A DNA stretch of 64,000 nt from Planctomycetota bacterium (GTDB taxonomy: Bacteria > Planctomycetota > UBA1135 > GCA-002686595), in the NCBI GenBank assembly GCA_023150475.1, contig JAKLKU010000010.1, forward strand, positions 1 through 64,000, given 5' to 3'. Every line of letters begins with the position of its first letter. The stretch's first letter is position 1. The notes beneath the pieces were generated by a model. That model was not told the origin of the DNA, made no database searches, and saw only the letters and a program-made list of their open reading frames with translations. Position numbers and translations under genes: made by a program. This document shows, in pieces, positions 1 through 8,625 of this stretch.

Positions 1-1707
1 GCCGCGCGCGAGCCGGCGCACTGGAAGTTCGTGGAACGAGCCTTCCCGGCGACCGACGCCGCGGCGCGCGCCGCGCTCGCCCTCGCGGACCTCGCGTTCG
101 CGGACGGCCGCCGCGAGGTCACCGCGGTCTGGCTCGCGCGTGCCGAGCGCCATGCGACTCGCCGCGCCGCTGCGGACTCGACGGCTGCGGCGGACCCGGA
201 GGCCGCGGCAGGTGCACGCGTCGACCTCACCGGAGCCCTCGCGCGCCGCCGCGAATGGCTCGCACGCGCCTTGCCGCTCGCGCCTCGCGCGGAACCGGTG
301 TTCGACCGTGCGCTCGGCTTCGGCCGCGCGGAGGTCGGGCGCTTCCACGCGTCGGGGGATCGGCGCACGTCGCCACGGAGCACGACCCTCGCCGTGCGCG
401 AACCCGGCGACACCCAGTTCTACTGGGAAGCCCTGCCCGGCGCCGCGGAACTCGCTTCCGGCCGCGTCGTCGTGCAGACGAGCGACGCGCTGGTCGTCTT
501 CGCGCGCGAAGGCGCGGCCGCCGAGTTCGAGACCGGAGTCACGACGCTGCTCTCCGGGCTCGGACTGCAACGCGAGACGAGCCTGCGCTTCGAGCAACCG
601 CCGTTGCGCTCGGCGACGCCGATCGCGGTCGGCGAGGACGTCGTGCTCGCGCTCGGTTTCGACGAACGCAGTCGGCGCGCGGCGCTGGTCCGCGTCGCGC
701 TGCCGAGCGGCGCATTCGCGCTCGAACCGCGTTCGCGCGTGGTGTGGGCGCTCGCCGAACGCACGCGCGTCGATCGAGACGGGCGCGCGACGCCGCTCGA
801 GCAGGAGCATTCGCTCGCCGCGCTCGACTTCCAGCCTGGACCGGCCGTGTTCTCGAGCGAGATCGTCTGGCTCGCGCGCGAAGCGTCATCCGAAGAACCG
901 CGCGATCGTCCGCCAGGTCGCGGTCGGCGCGCGCCGTCGGCGGACGACTCGGCGCGGCCGACGTACGCGGTCGCGGTCGATCTCACGACCGGTTCGGTGC
1001 TGTGGAAGCGCAAGCTCGCGGTCGGACCGGTCGGGCCGAAAGTGATCGAAGAACGCTTCGGCGCGGGCTCGAGCCGCGACCTCGCGCCGCTCGAGCTCGG
1101 CGCACGCGACGGTTCGGTGCTCGCGGTCCCCCACACGGGCACCGTCGTGCTCTGCTCGCTCGCCGACGGCCGCTTGGGCTACTCGTTCAAGACGCGGCGG
1201 CGGCTCGCGACGGCCGCGGGTTGGCAGGGCAGGACGGCGCTCGAGGGTGGACCGACGGACTGGATCGTCGCGCCTTGCGATTCCGATCGCGGCTACCGGC
1301 TCGCCGCCTCCGCCGACTTCGCGATTTCCGGCGGCCGCGGCGCGTTGCGCGACGCACCGTTCGAGATCGGCGACCTCGGCACGCTGCTCCACGTGGACGG
1401 CGAGCGTGCAATCGGGGTCGTCGCCGACGGCGAACGAGAACGACTGGCGTCGATCGATCTCGCGCACGGCGGCCGCGTGCTTTCGCTCGCGCTGCCGCGA
1501 GGCGAGCACTTCTCCAACCGTGCCGCGGTCTCGACCCGCCGCGTGCTCGCCGCGACCGACCGCGGCGTCGTGCTCTTCGACCGCGAACGAGAACTCGAAC
1601 TCGTCGATCGGCTCGACCTCGGCGCACCGGTGATCCAAGTACTGCCGACGCGTGACGGAGTCGTCGCCTTGGGGCACGACGCGCTCTGGCGGGTCGCGCT
1701 GAGGTGA
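1..1707 (+). CDS. PQQ-propeller (BamB-like) protein, 5' truncated by window
   Basis: The frame is open from the first base to the TGA at 1705-1707, so the gene enters from outside the window. A GTG at 31 is in frame, but the codons before it (AAREPAHWKF) already read like protein. The first 80 residues are Ala/Arg-rich and helical in character, like a TPR segment. The rest alternates short hydrophobic strands with Gly/Asp turns (for example VVVQTSDALVVF and PTYAVAVDLTTGSVLWKR), the pattern of PQQ_2/BamB-type beta-propeller blades. The same layout of helical part plus propeller occurs in the large protein at 8626-13230, so the two may be distant paralogues. Such propellers serve as envelope scaffolds or quinoprotein domains. 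No catalytic residues can be assigned here. Confidence 0.7.
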   Translation, partial: AAREPAHWKFVERAFPATDAAARAALALADLAFADGRREVTAVWLARAERHATRRAAADSTAAADPEAAAGARVDLTGALARRREWLARALPLAPRAEPVFDRALGFGRAEVGRFHASGDRRTSPRSTTLAVREPGDTQFYWEALPGAAELASGRVVVQTSDALVVFAREGAAAEFETGVTTLLSGLGLQRETSLRFEQPPLRSATPIAVGEDVVLALGFDERSRRAALVRVALPSGAFALEPRSRVVWALAERTRVDRDGRATPLEQEHSLAALDFQPGPAVFSSEIVWLAREASSEEPRDRPPGRGRRAPSADDSARPTYAVAVDLTTGSVLWKRKLAVGPVGPKVIEERFGAGSSRDLAPLELGARDGSVLAVPHTGTVVLCSLADGRLGYSFKTRRRLATAAGWQGRTALEGGPTDWIVAPCDSDRGYRLAASADFAISGGRGALRDAPFEIGDLGTLLHVDGERAIGVVADGERERLASIDLAHGGRVLSLALPRGEHFSNRAAVSTRRVLAATDRGVVLFDRERELELVDRLDLGAPVIQVLPTRDGVVALGHDALWRVALR

Positions 1708-1926
1708 GTTCGGACGACCTCCGAATCGACTGCGGGAGAACGGTCGTCGGGAGCCCCGTGAATCTCCTGTAGTCGGCCCGCGGGATCCGACGTATCGCTC
1801 GTCGAAATGCTAGTTTGCGCGTAGTCCGGCGCGCCGGCGACCGACGAGCGTTCGAACGCCGCCGACGCAGGCCCGACGAGCGTTCGCCGGGCCGCTTCCG
1901 CCACCTCTTCCAACAGGGCACGCCAC

Positions 1927-2946
1927 GTGACCGAGTCCAGCCTCCAACGCCTCCGCGAAGCCCACGCCCGCGTCAAGACCGAGCTCCACCGTGCGATCGT
2001 CGGCCAAGAGCAAGTGATCGACCAACTCCTGCTCGCGATCCTGACGCGCGGGCACGTGCTCCTGGTCGGCGTGCCGGGCCTCGCGAAGACGCTGCTCATC
2101 TCGAGCCTCGCGAAGAGCCTCGACCTGTCGTTCAACCGCATCCAGTTCACGCCGGACCTGATGCCGGGCGACATCACGGGCACCGACCTCTTGCACATCG
2201 ACGCGGCGACCAACGAGCGCACGTTCCGCTTCGCGCCTGGACCGATCTTCGCCAACGTGATCCTCGCCGACGAGATCAACCGCACGCCGCCGAAGACGCA
2301 GGCCGCGCTGCTCGAGTCGATGGTCGAAGGCCAAGTGACGGTCGGCGGCCGACGCCACCCGCTGCCGAACCCGTTCTTCGTGCTCGCGACGCAGAACCCG
2401 ATCGAACAGGAAGGCACCTATCCGTTGCCCGAGGCGCAACTCGACCGCTTCATGTTCATGGTGCGAGTCGAATACCCGACGCACGACGAAGAGCGCGAGA
2501 TCCTGCGCCGGACGACCGGTTCCGAGTCGTCGGAACCGCAGAAGGTGCTCGGCGCCGCGGAACTCGTCGAACTGCAGCGGGTCGTCCGCGGTGTCGCGGT
2601 CGCCGACACGATCTACGACTACGTGCTCGCGATCACCCGCGGCACGCGTGTCGGCCAGAGCGAGCAACTGCCGTTCGTCCGCGAATGGGTCACTTGGGGC
2701 GCCGGTCCGCGCGCGAGCCAGAACGTGATCCTCGGAGCGAAGGCCCACGCCGCGTTGCGTGGCTCGAGCCACGTCGAGATCGAAGACGTGAAAGCCGTCG
2801 TGCACCCCGTGTTGCGCCACCGCATCGTGACCAACTTCTCCGCGTCCGCGGAAGGCATCACGCCCGACGTCCTGATCGATCGCCTGCTCCGTGAAATCGA
2901 TCCGAAGGCCGCGGTCGGCGCCGGGTTGCCCGGCGTGAAGGCCTGA
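1927..2946 (+). CDS. MoxR-family AAA+ ATPase
   Basis: MoxR ATPases are chaperone-like AAA+ proteins that act on von Willebrand factor A (VWA) partner proteins encoded next to them. Seen here: Walker A GVPGLAKT (residues 48-55), Walker B ILADEIN with D115/E116, the typical MoxR segment NRTPPKTQAALLESM, sensor 1 ATQNP (N157) and arginine-finger context QLDRF (R174). Length is 339 residues, normal for the family. The start is a GTG at 1927. It begins a run of genes on the same strand: the next gene encodes a DUF58 protein 49 bp downstream, followed by two VWA membrane proteins, the classical MoxR-DUF58-BatA arrangement. Function of the complex in this organism is not known; Bat operons elsewhere are linked to stress tolerance and protein maturation in the envelope. 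Confidence 0.95.
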   Translation: MTESSLQRLREAHARVKTELHRAIVGQEQVIDQLLLAILTRGHVLLVGVPGLAKTLLISSLAKSLDLSFNRIQFTPDLMPGDITGTDLLHIDAATNERTFRFAPGPIFANVILADEINRTPPKTQAALLESMVEGQVTVGGRRHPLPNPFFVLATQNPIEQEGTYPLPEAQLDRFMFMVRVEYPTHDEEREILRRTTGSESSEPQKVLGAAELVELQRVVRGVAVADTIYDYVLAITRGTRVGQSEQLPFVREWVTWGAGPRASQNVILGAKAHAALRGSSHVEIEDVKAVVHPVLRHRIVTNFSASAEGITPDVLIDRLLREIDPKAAVGAGLPGVKA

Positions 2947-2995
2947 AACCGCGCGCCGGAACTCGCCCGCCTTCCTCCCACCCACTCGACCGCGC

Positions 2996-3898
2996 ATGGC
3001 CGACAAGAGCGTCGATCCGGCCGTTCTCGATCGCCTCGAGGGACTCGAACTCGTCGCGCGCACGGTCGTCGAAGGTTTCATGGCGGGACACCACCGCTCG
3101 CCGTTGCGCGGTTCGTCGGCGGAGTTCGCGCAGCACCGCGAGTACGTTCCGGGCGACGAGCTGAGACGCCTCGACTGGAAAGTCTTCGCGCGCTCCGACC
3201 GATTGGTCGTCAAGGAGTACTTCGAGGAGACCAACCTGTCGTGCCACTTGCTGCTCGACGCGAGCGAGTCGATGGCGTTCGGTTCGCTCGCGTGGAGCAA
3301 GTTCGACTACGCGCGTTGGTGCGCCGCGGCGCTCGCGCACTTGGTGCTCGCGTCGCGCGACACGGCAGGACTCGTGGTCTTCGATCAGAAGGAGAAGGCG
3401 AAGGTCCCGCCGAAGACGGGCGAAGGCCAGGAGCGCACGATCTTCGACGCGCTCGCCAAGGCGGAAGCGTCGGGCCCGACCGGCGTCGGTGCGACGTTGC
3501 AGTGGCTCGCGACCCGTTTGAAGAGCCGCGGCATCGTCGCGGTCTTCAGCGACTTCTTCGACGAACCCGAGACGATCGTCGCCGGCCTGCGCCGCCTGGT
3601 GCATTCGGGACACGAACCGATCCTCTTCCAAGTGCTCGATCCGCTCGAGACGACGTTCTCGCTCGACCATCTCGTGCGCTTCGACGGACTCGAAGCGAGC
3701 GGGCAGCTCAAAGTCGATCCGAAAGCGATCCGGGCGGCGTACCTAGAAGAGTTCGGCGCGCACACGGCGTTGCTCAAGAAGCACGCGCGCGCACTGTCGC
3801 TCGATTTCGTCGAGCTCTCGACGAAACAGCCGCTCGATGCCGCGCTGTCGACCTACTTGGCGCGCCGCACCGCGCGCGCCCGCGGCGGGAGGCGCTGA
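2996..3898 (+). CDS. DUF58 domain protein (VWA-like)
   Basis: A 300-residue soluble protein. It carries the diagnostic DUF58 block GSSAEF-QHREYVPGDELRRLDW (residues 39-61), followed by KVFARSDRLVVKEYFEE. A VWA-like metal site DASES lies at 88-92 within LLLDASESMAFG. DUF58 proteins are the usual direct partners of MoxR ATPases. Unlike many family members it has no N-terminal membrane helices, so it is probably cytoplasmic. It lies 49 bp after the MoxR gene and 3 bp before the BatA-like gene, so co-expression is likely. The assignment rests on the family motif and on context; the biochemical role is not established for the family. Confidence 0.93.
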   Translation: MADKSVDPAVLDRLEGLELVARTVVEGFMAGHHRSPLRGSSAEFAQHREYVPGDELRRLDWKVFARSDRLVVKEYFEETNLSCHLLLDASESMAFGSLAWSKFDYARWCAAALAHLVLASRDTAGLVVFDQKEKAKVPPKTGEGQERTIFDALAKAEASGPTGVGATLQWLATRLKSRGIVAVFSDFFDEPETIVAGLRRLVHSGHEPILFQVLDPLETTFSLDHLVRFDGLEASGQLKVDPKAIRAAYLEEFGAHTALLKKHARALSLDFVELSTKQPLDAALSTYLARRTARARGGRR

Positions 3899-3901
3899 GT
3901 C

Positions 3902-6244
3902 GTGCTCGCCGCGCTCATGGCTTCGACGCCCCTCGGCCTCTTCGAGGGCTTCGTGCATCCGGCGCTGGTCGTCGGCACGTCGCTCGCCGCCGTGCCGCTC
4001 GTCATCCACTTGCTGAACCGCCAGCGGCACAAGCCGATGACTTGGGCCGCGATGCGCTTCGTGCTCGCGGCGTACAAGAAGACTCGCCGGCGCGCGCGCT
4101 TCGAGAACTGGCTCCTGCTCCTCCTCCGCATGGCCGCCGTCGCGCTGTTCGCGCTCGCGATCGCCCGGCCGTTCGTCGGGAAGGACGACGTGCTCTCGGG
4201 ACTGACCGAAACGCGCCGCGACATGGTGCTGGTGCTCGACGCGTCCGCCTCGACGGGTTGGCGCACCGGCACGCGCTCGGTGTTCGAAGGCATCGTCGAA
4301 CGGGCGCGAGAGCTCGTGCTCGAACTCGATTCGAACCGCGGCGACCGCGTGCGACTCCTCTCGGCGGCGGGCGCGCCGCGGCTGCTCTCGTGGCGCACGC
4401 CCGAAGAAGCGCTCGACATGCTCGGCACGTTGCGCGAGCCGACCGACGAAGCGCTCGACCTCGCAGCGGCGCTCTCGGAAGTCGCGAGCCACGCCGAAGA
4501 GCAAGCCGGCGGCGGCGACGCGCGCGAGCTCGAGGTCCGGCTGCTCTCCGATCTCCAACGGCGCGACTTCTTGCCGCCGACGAGCTCCGGCGAGCCCGCC
4601 GCGGTAGCCGGCAGGCCCCGCGCCGAATCGGCCGGCGCCGAGTTGCCCGGCGCCGGGCTCGACGGCGCGGAGTCCGACTCGCCCACCGACGCGCGGCTCT
4701 TCGCAGCGCTCGACCGCCTGAAGAAACTCGGCGTCAAGGTGCGCGTCGAGGACCTCGGACCGCAAGAGCTCGTGCCGCCGAACCTCGCGATCGCCGACCT
4801 CTCGCTCGACGAACACGAAGTCGCCGTCGACGTGCCGCTCGAAGTCGGCGTGCGCATCGCGAACCACGGAGCGACGGCGACCGCCGGCGTCAAAGTCGTC
4901 CTCGAAGTCGACGGCGAACGCCGGCCCGCCAAGTTGGTCGACGTGCCCGCCCGCGGCGCAGCCGCGGAAGTCTTCGAAGTGACGTTTCGGCACGCAGGCG
5001 CGCACACGTTGGTCGCGCGGCTCGAGTCCGATCGGCTCGCGATCGACGACGCGCGCGCGGCCGTGATCGCCGTGCCGCCGCCGCTGCGCATCCTGTTGGT
5101 CGACGGCGCGCCCTCGAGCGACGTCGCCGAAGACGAAGTCGGATACCTCGCCGCGGTGCTCGCGCCGCTCGACGACGCAGGACTCGGCGGTTCGCCGTTC
5201 GAGACCCGCGTGATCGAGCCGGCAGCGCTGCGCGACGGCAGCGTGTCGGTCGACGATTTCGATCTCGTGTGGCTCGCGAACGTCGACGCGCTCTCCGACG
5301 GCGTCGTCGAGAAACTCGAGAAGCGCGTCGCCGCTGGCGCGGGCCTCGTCGTCTCGCTCGGCGACCAAGTCCAAGCCGAGGTCTACGACCGCCGGTTCTT
5401 CGCCGCCGACGGTTCGGGCCTCTTGCCGGCGGAACTCGCGGGGCGTGTCTCCGTGCCGTCGCGGCGCGAGTCGTACTTCCGGGCGCACCAGTTCGACGCC
5501 CAGCACCCGGCGCTCGCGTTCTTCGCCGACGAAAAGTGGCGGCCACTCTTCACCGAAGTGCCGGTCTACGAATTCGTCGCGACGCGGCCGTTGCCGGCCG
5601 CGCACGTGCTGGCGCGGCTCGACGACGAAGCGCAGAGCCCGTTGCTCGTCGAGAAGGCCTTCGATCGTGGTCGCGTGATGCTGCTCACGACGACCATCGA
5701 CACGGCGTGGACGCGCATCGCCGAGTCGCCGCGCACGTTGGTGCCGCTGGTGCACGAGCTCGTGCGCTGGGTCGGTCGGCCGCGAGGCGCGAGCCGCAAC
5801 GTCGCCGTCGGGCGCGGCATCGAGCTCGAAGTGGCGGAGTTCCCGCGCTCGCCCGTGATCGTTCGGCCGGATGGCGCCCGCGCGGGACTCGCCGGCGAAG
5901 CCGTCGCCGCGGGACCGAACGCGTGGCGCCTGCCGCGCATCGACGACACGGCCCGGGTCGGTCTCTATCGCGTCGAGTTCTCCGACGGCGCCGCGCAGTC
6001 GTTCGCCGTGCAGCTCGACCCGCGCGAGAGCGACCTCGAACGGATCGGCGCGAGCGAGCTTTCGAGCCTCCACCCGGCGCTCGTGCCGGTGTCGTCGCTG
6101 ACGACGGAACGCTCGCGCGAGCCGGAAACCGCCGCGCCGCGCGGCGAGCTCTGGCGCTGGCTCGCGATCGCCGCGCTCGCGGCGTTGGTGCTCGAAACGC
6201 TCTGGTCCGCGTGGATCGGCCGCGCGAGGAGCGTGCGCCCGTGA
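3902..6244 (+). CDS. BatA-type membrane protein with VWA and amidotransferase-like regions
   Basis: A 780-residue protein. The N-terminus is a BatA (aerotolerance regulator) domain: a first helix around 18-37 containing PLVIHLLNR, a basic loop, and a second helix at 70-90. Then follow a VWA domain with metal-ion site DASAS (113-117), a CARDB-like beta-sandwich around 300-390 (PPNLAIADLSL onward), an amidotransferase-like fold starting ILLVDGAPSS, and a C-terminal helix near 750-770. The bulk would sit outside the cytoplasmic membrane. The GTG at 3902 is 3 bp after the DUF58 stop; an in-frame ATG at 3917 is an alternative start. The 3' end overlaps the next gene by 4 bp (GTGA), implying translational coupling. 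Confidence 0.88.
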   Translation: MLAALMASTPLGLFEGFVHPALVVGTSLAAVPLVIHLLNRQRHKPMTWAAMRFVLAAYKKTRRRARFENWLLLLLRMAAVALFALAIARPFVGKDDVLSGLTETRRDMVLVLDASASTGWRTGTRSVFEGIVERARELVLELDSNRGDRVRLLSAAGAPRLLSWRTPEEALDMLGTLREPTDEALDLAAALSEVASHAEEQAGGGDARELEVRLLSDLQRRDFLPPTSSGEPAAVAGRPRAESAGAELPGAGLDGAESDSPTDARLFAALDRLKKLGVKVRVEDLGPQELVPPNLAIADLSLDEHEVAVDVPLEVGVRIANHGATATAGVKVVLEVDGERRPAKLVDVPARGAAAEVFEVTFRHAGAHTLVARLESDRLAIDDARAAVIAVPPPLRILLVDGAPSSDVAEDEVGYLAAVLAPLDDAGLGGSPFETRVIEPAALRDGSVSVDDFDLVWLANVDALSDGVVEKLEKRVAAGAGLVVSLGDQVQAEVYDRRFFAADGSGLLPAELAGRVSVPSRRESYFRAHQFDAQHPALAFFADEKWRPLFTEVPVYEFVATRPLPAAHVLARLDDEAQSPLLVEKAFDRGRVMLLTTTIDTAWTRIAESPRTLVPLVHELVRWVGRPRGASRNVAVGRGIELEVAEFPRSPVIVRPDGARAGLAGEAVAAGPNAWRLPRIDDTARVGLYRVEFSDGAAQSFAVQLDPRESDLERIGASELSSLHPALVPVSSLTTERSREPETAAPRGELWRWLAIAALAALVLETLWSAWIGRARSVRP

Positions 6245-8610
6245 ACCTCGCGCTGCTGCAACAGGCCGTCGACACCGGGATGCGCGAGAGCTTCAAGCTC
6301 GCCGACGCGCCGGCGTCGTGGATCGTCGTGCTCGTGATCGCGCCGCTCGCGCTGCTCGTGTGCGTGCTCGGTTATCGCGGCGAATCGATCTCGCTCTTCG
6401 CGAAGCTCGTGCTCGGCACGTTGCGGTTCGCCGCGCTCGCGCTGCTCTGCTTCGTGATCTTCCGGCCCGTGAAGGTCGAGCGGCGCGAAGAAGTGCAGAA
6501 AGCGGAGGTCGTCGTGCTCGTCGACGACTCCGCGAGCATGTTGCGTCAGGACTCCTACTCCGCGAACGAGCCCGGCCGGCGGGCCGCGCTGCGGTACGCG
6601 AAGACCGATCCCGAGCCGACGCGCAGCGTCGTCGCGACCGGCATCGTGCGCGACGAACTCGTGCCCGCGCTCGCGGCGAAGGGCTACTTGCCGCGCGTCT
6701 ACACGTTCGCGGACACCGTCGCGGCGCAAGGCGAGACGTGGACGACGAACGCGCACGGATCGACGACGCGGATCGGCGACGCGCTCGCGCAGGTGCTCGC
6801 GAGCTACCGCGGTCACCACTTGACCGACATCGTGATCGTGTCCGATGGCCGGCAGACTTCAGGGTCGCCCGCGCTCGACGCGGCGCGCGCCGCACGGTCC
6901 GGCGGCGTCCAGGTCCACACGGTGGTGGTCGGCGACACGCAAGCCGAGAAGAACGTGCGCCTCGAGCTCGTCGAAGCGCCGTCCGCGGCGTTCGAAGGCG
7001 ACGAAATCGCAGCGGTGGTGCGCATCGCGGCGCGAGGCTTGCCGCCGGGCGCGCGCGGGCACGTGACGCTCGAGGAACTCTCGTCCGACGAAGGCCGCCG
7101 CGTCGTCGCGGAAGACGAAGCCGAGCTCGGCGAGAGCGGCGCGCGGCGCACCCTCGTCGCTCGGCCCGGGCCCGCGGATCCGCGCACGCAGGAACGCCGC
7201 TTCCGAGTGTCGCTCCCGCCGGAGCCCGGCGAGACGCTCGTCGACGACAACGCCGTCGAGTTCAGCGTCCACGTGACGCCCGAGAAGATCCGGGTGCTCT
7301 ACGTCGACGGGTACCCGCGCTACGAGTGGCGCTACTTGAAGGAGATCCTGCGCCGCGCCGACCAGAACGTCGTGATGCAGACGGTGCTGATCTCCGGCGA
7401 TCCCGGTTGGGTGCAGCCGAGCACCAAAGGCGTGTCGGCGCTCTCCGAAGTGCCGACCGATCGCAAGACGTTGCTCGAGCAGTACGACGTCGTGTTGCTC
7501 GGTGACCTCTCGCCGTTCTCGGTCTCCGCGGACCCTGCGCGCTGCGACGAGTTCCTGCGCGCGCTGCGCGAGTTCGTCGAACGCGGCGGCGGCCTCGCGT
7601 TCCTCGCCGGCGAGTACGACAATCCGCGCGCGTTCCTCGAGACGCCGCTCGAAGATCTGCTCCCGGTCACGATCGAAGCCGCCGAGCTGCCGGGCTTCCA
7701 AGGCGATTCGACGCGCGAGTTCCGCCCGGTGCTCGAAGACCCGCAGAATCCGCACGAGATCGTGCGGCTCGCCGCCGACAGCGAAGCGAACCGCAAGCTC
7801 TGGGAGGACCCGGGCGGTCTCGAAGGCCAGTTCTGGTATCGGCCGGTGACGCGCGCGAAACCGGGTGCGCAAGTGCTGCTGCGCCACCCGAAGGACGGCG
7901 CTCGCGGCGAGCGCCACCCGTTGCTCGTCGCAGGCTATTTCCCCGCGGGCCGCGTGCTCTTCTGCGGCATGGACTCGACGTGGCGCTGGCGTCTCTATCA
8001 CGTCGGCGAGCACGAGAAGTTCTGGCGCAACGCGGTGCGTTGGCTGTCGCTCGGCCGCCTGAAGGGCGGCGATCGCCGCTTCCGGCTCGAAGTCGCGCGC
8101 TCGCACTACGACCTCGGCGAACGCGTGACGCTCGAAGCGCGCGTGCTCGACGAGGACTACCGCCCGAGCACGGAGCCCAATCAGACGATCCGCGTCGGCA
8201 CGCCGGACGGGCGCGCCGCCGAGCTCGAACTCGCCGCCGTCGGTGGCAAACCGGGCACCTACCGCGCGTCGTACGACGCCGAGCGACTCGGCCTCTACCG
8301 CGCGTGGTTCGAGCGCGATTCGACGCGCATCGCGTCGACGGAATTCGAGATCGGGCTGCCGTCGCTCGAGAACCAGGACCCCACGCCCGACCCGGCACTG
8401 CTCGCCGAGCTCGCGGTCGCCACGGGCGGCCGCCACGTCGACGTCGCGACGGTCGCGGAACTCGTTTCCGACTTCCGTGGAGGCGAAGAGCGCCGCGAGC
8501 CGATCTCCGCTCGCTTGGACGACGTCTGGGATCGTTGGAGCACGCTGATCGCCGCGGTGTGCGTGTTCGCGTTGGAATGGGTGCTGCGCAAGCGCTGGGA
8601 CCTGGTCTAG
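6241..8610 (+). CDS. Membrane VWA protein with class I glutamine amidotransferase-like domain
   Basis: A 789-residue protein starting at the GTG that overlaps the previous stop by 4 bp. Two helices (about 27-45 and 57-76) are followed by a VWA domain with metal site DDSAS (95-99) and the sequence IVIVSDGRQTSG. A beta-sandwich segment follows, then a region beginning VLYVDGYPRYEWRYLKEIL that is typical of amidotransferase-like domains in planctomycete VWA proteins, with a GGGLAFLAGE loop. A C-terminal helix ends in a basic tail. The layout matches the preceding gene product, and the pair probably forms the membrane partners of the MoxR/DUF58 proteins. The frame is also open upstream to about 3241, but that part is antisense-like arginine-rich text and belongs to other genes. 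Confidence 0.88.
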   Translation: MNLALLQQAVDTGMRESFKLADAPASWIVVLVIAPLALLVCVLGYRGESISLFAKLVLGTLRFAALALLCFVIFRPVKVERREEVQKAEVVVLVDDSASMLRQDSYSANEPGRRAALRYAKTDPEPTRSVVATGIVRDELVPALAAKGYLPRVYTFADTVAAQGETWTTNAHGSTTRIGDALAQVLASYRGHHLTDIVIVSDGRQTSGSPALDAARAARSGGVQVHTVVVGDTQAEKNVRLELVEAPSAAFEGDEIAAVVRIAARGLPPGARGHVTLEELSSDEGRRVVAEDEAELGESGARRTLVARPGPADPRTQERRFRVSLPPEPGETLVDDNAVEFSVHVTPEKIRVLYVDGYPRYEWRYLKEILRRADQNVVMQTVLISGDPGWVQPSTKGVSALSEVPTDRKTLLEQYDVVLLGDLSPFSVSADPARCDEFLRALREFVERGGGLAFLAGEYDNPRAFLETPLEDLLPVTIEAAELPGFQGDSTREFRPVLEDPQNPHEIVRLAADSEANRKLWEDPGGLEGQFWYRPVTRAKPGAQVLLRHPKDGARGERHPLLVAGYFPAGRVLFCGMDSTWRWRLYHVGEHEKFWRNAVRWLSLGRLKGGDRRFRLEVARSHYDLGERVTLEARVLDEDYRPSTEPNQTIRVGTPDGRAAELELAAVGGKPGTYRASYDAERLGLYRAWFERDSTRIASTEFEIGLPSLENQDPTPDPALLAELAVATGGRHVDVATVAELVSDFRGGEERREPISARLDDVWDRWSTLIAAVCVFALEWVLRKRWDLV

Positions 8611-8625
8611 GAGCCTTCGAACTCC

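Noticed and set aside
3241..6240. A three-kilobase frame open ahead of the VWA/amidotransferase gene
   Set aside because: Its product is Arg/Ala-rich without domains and overlaps two well-supported genes in another frame. It is a by-product of GC-rich third positions; the real start is the GTG at 6241.
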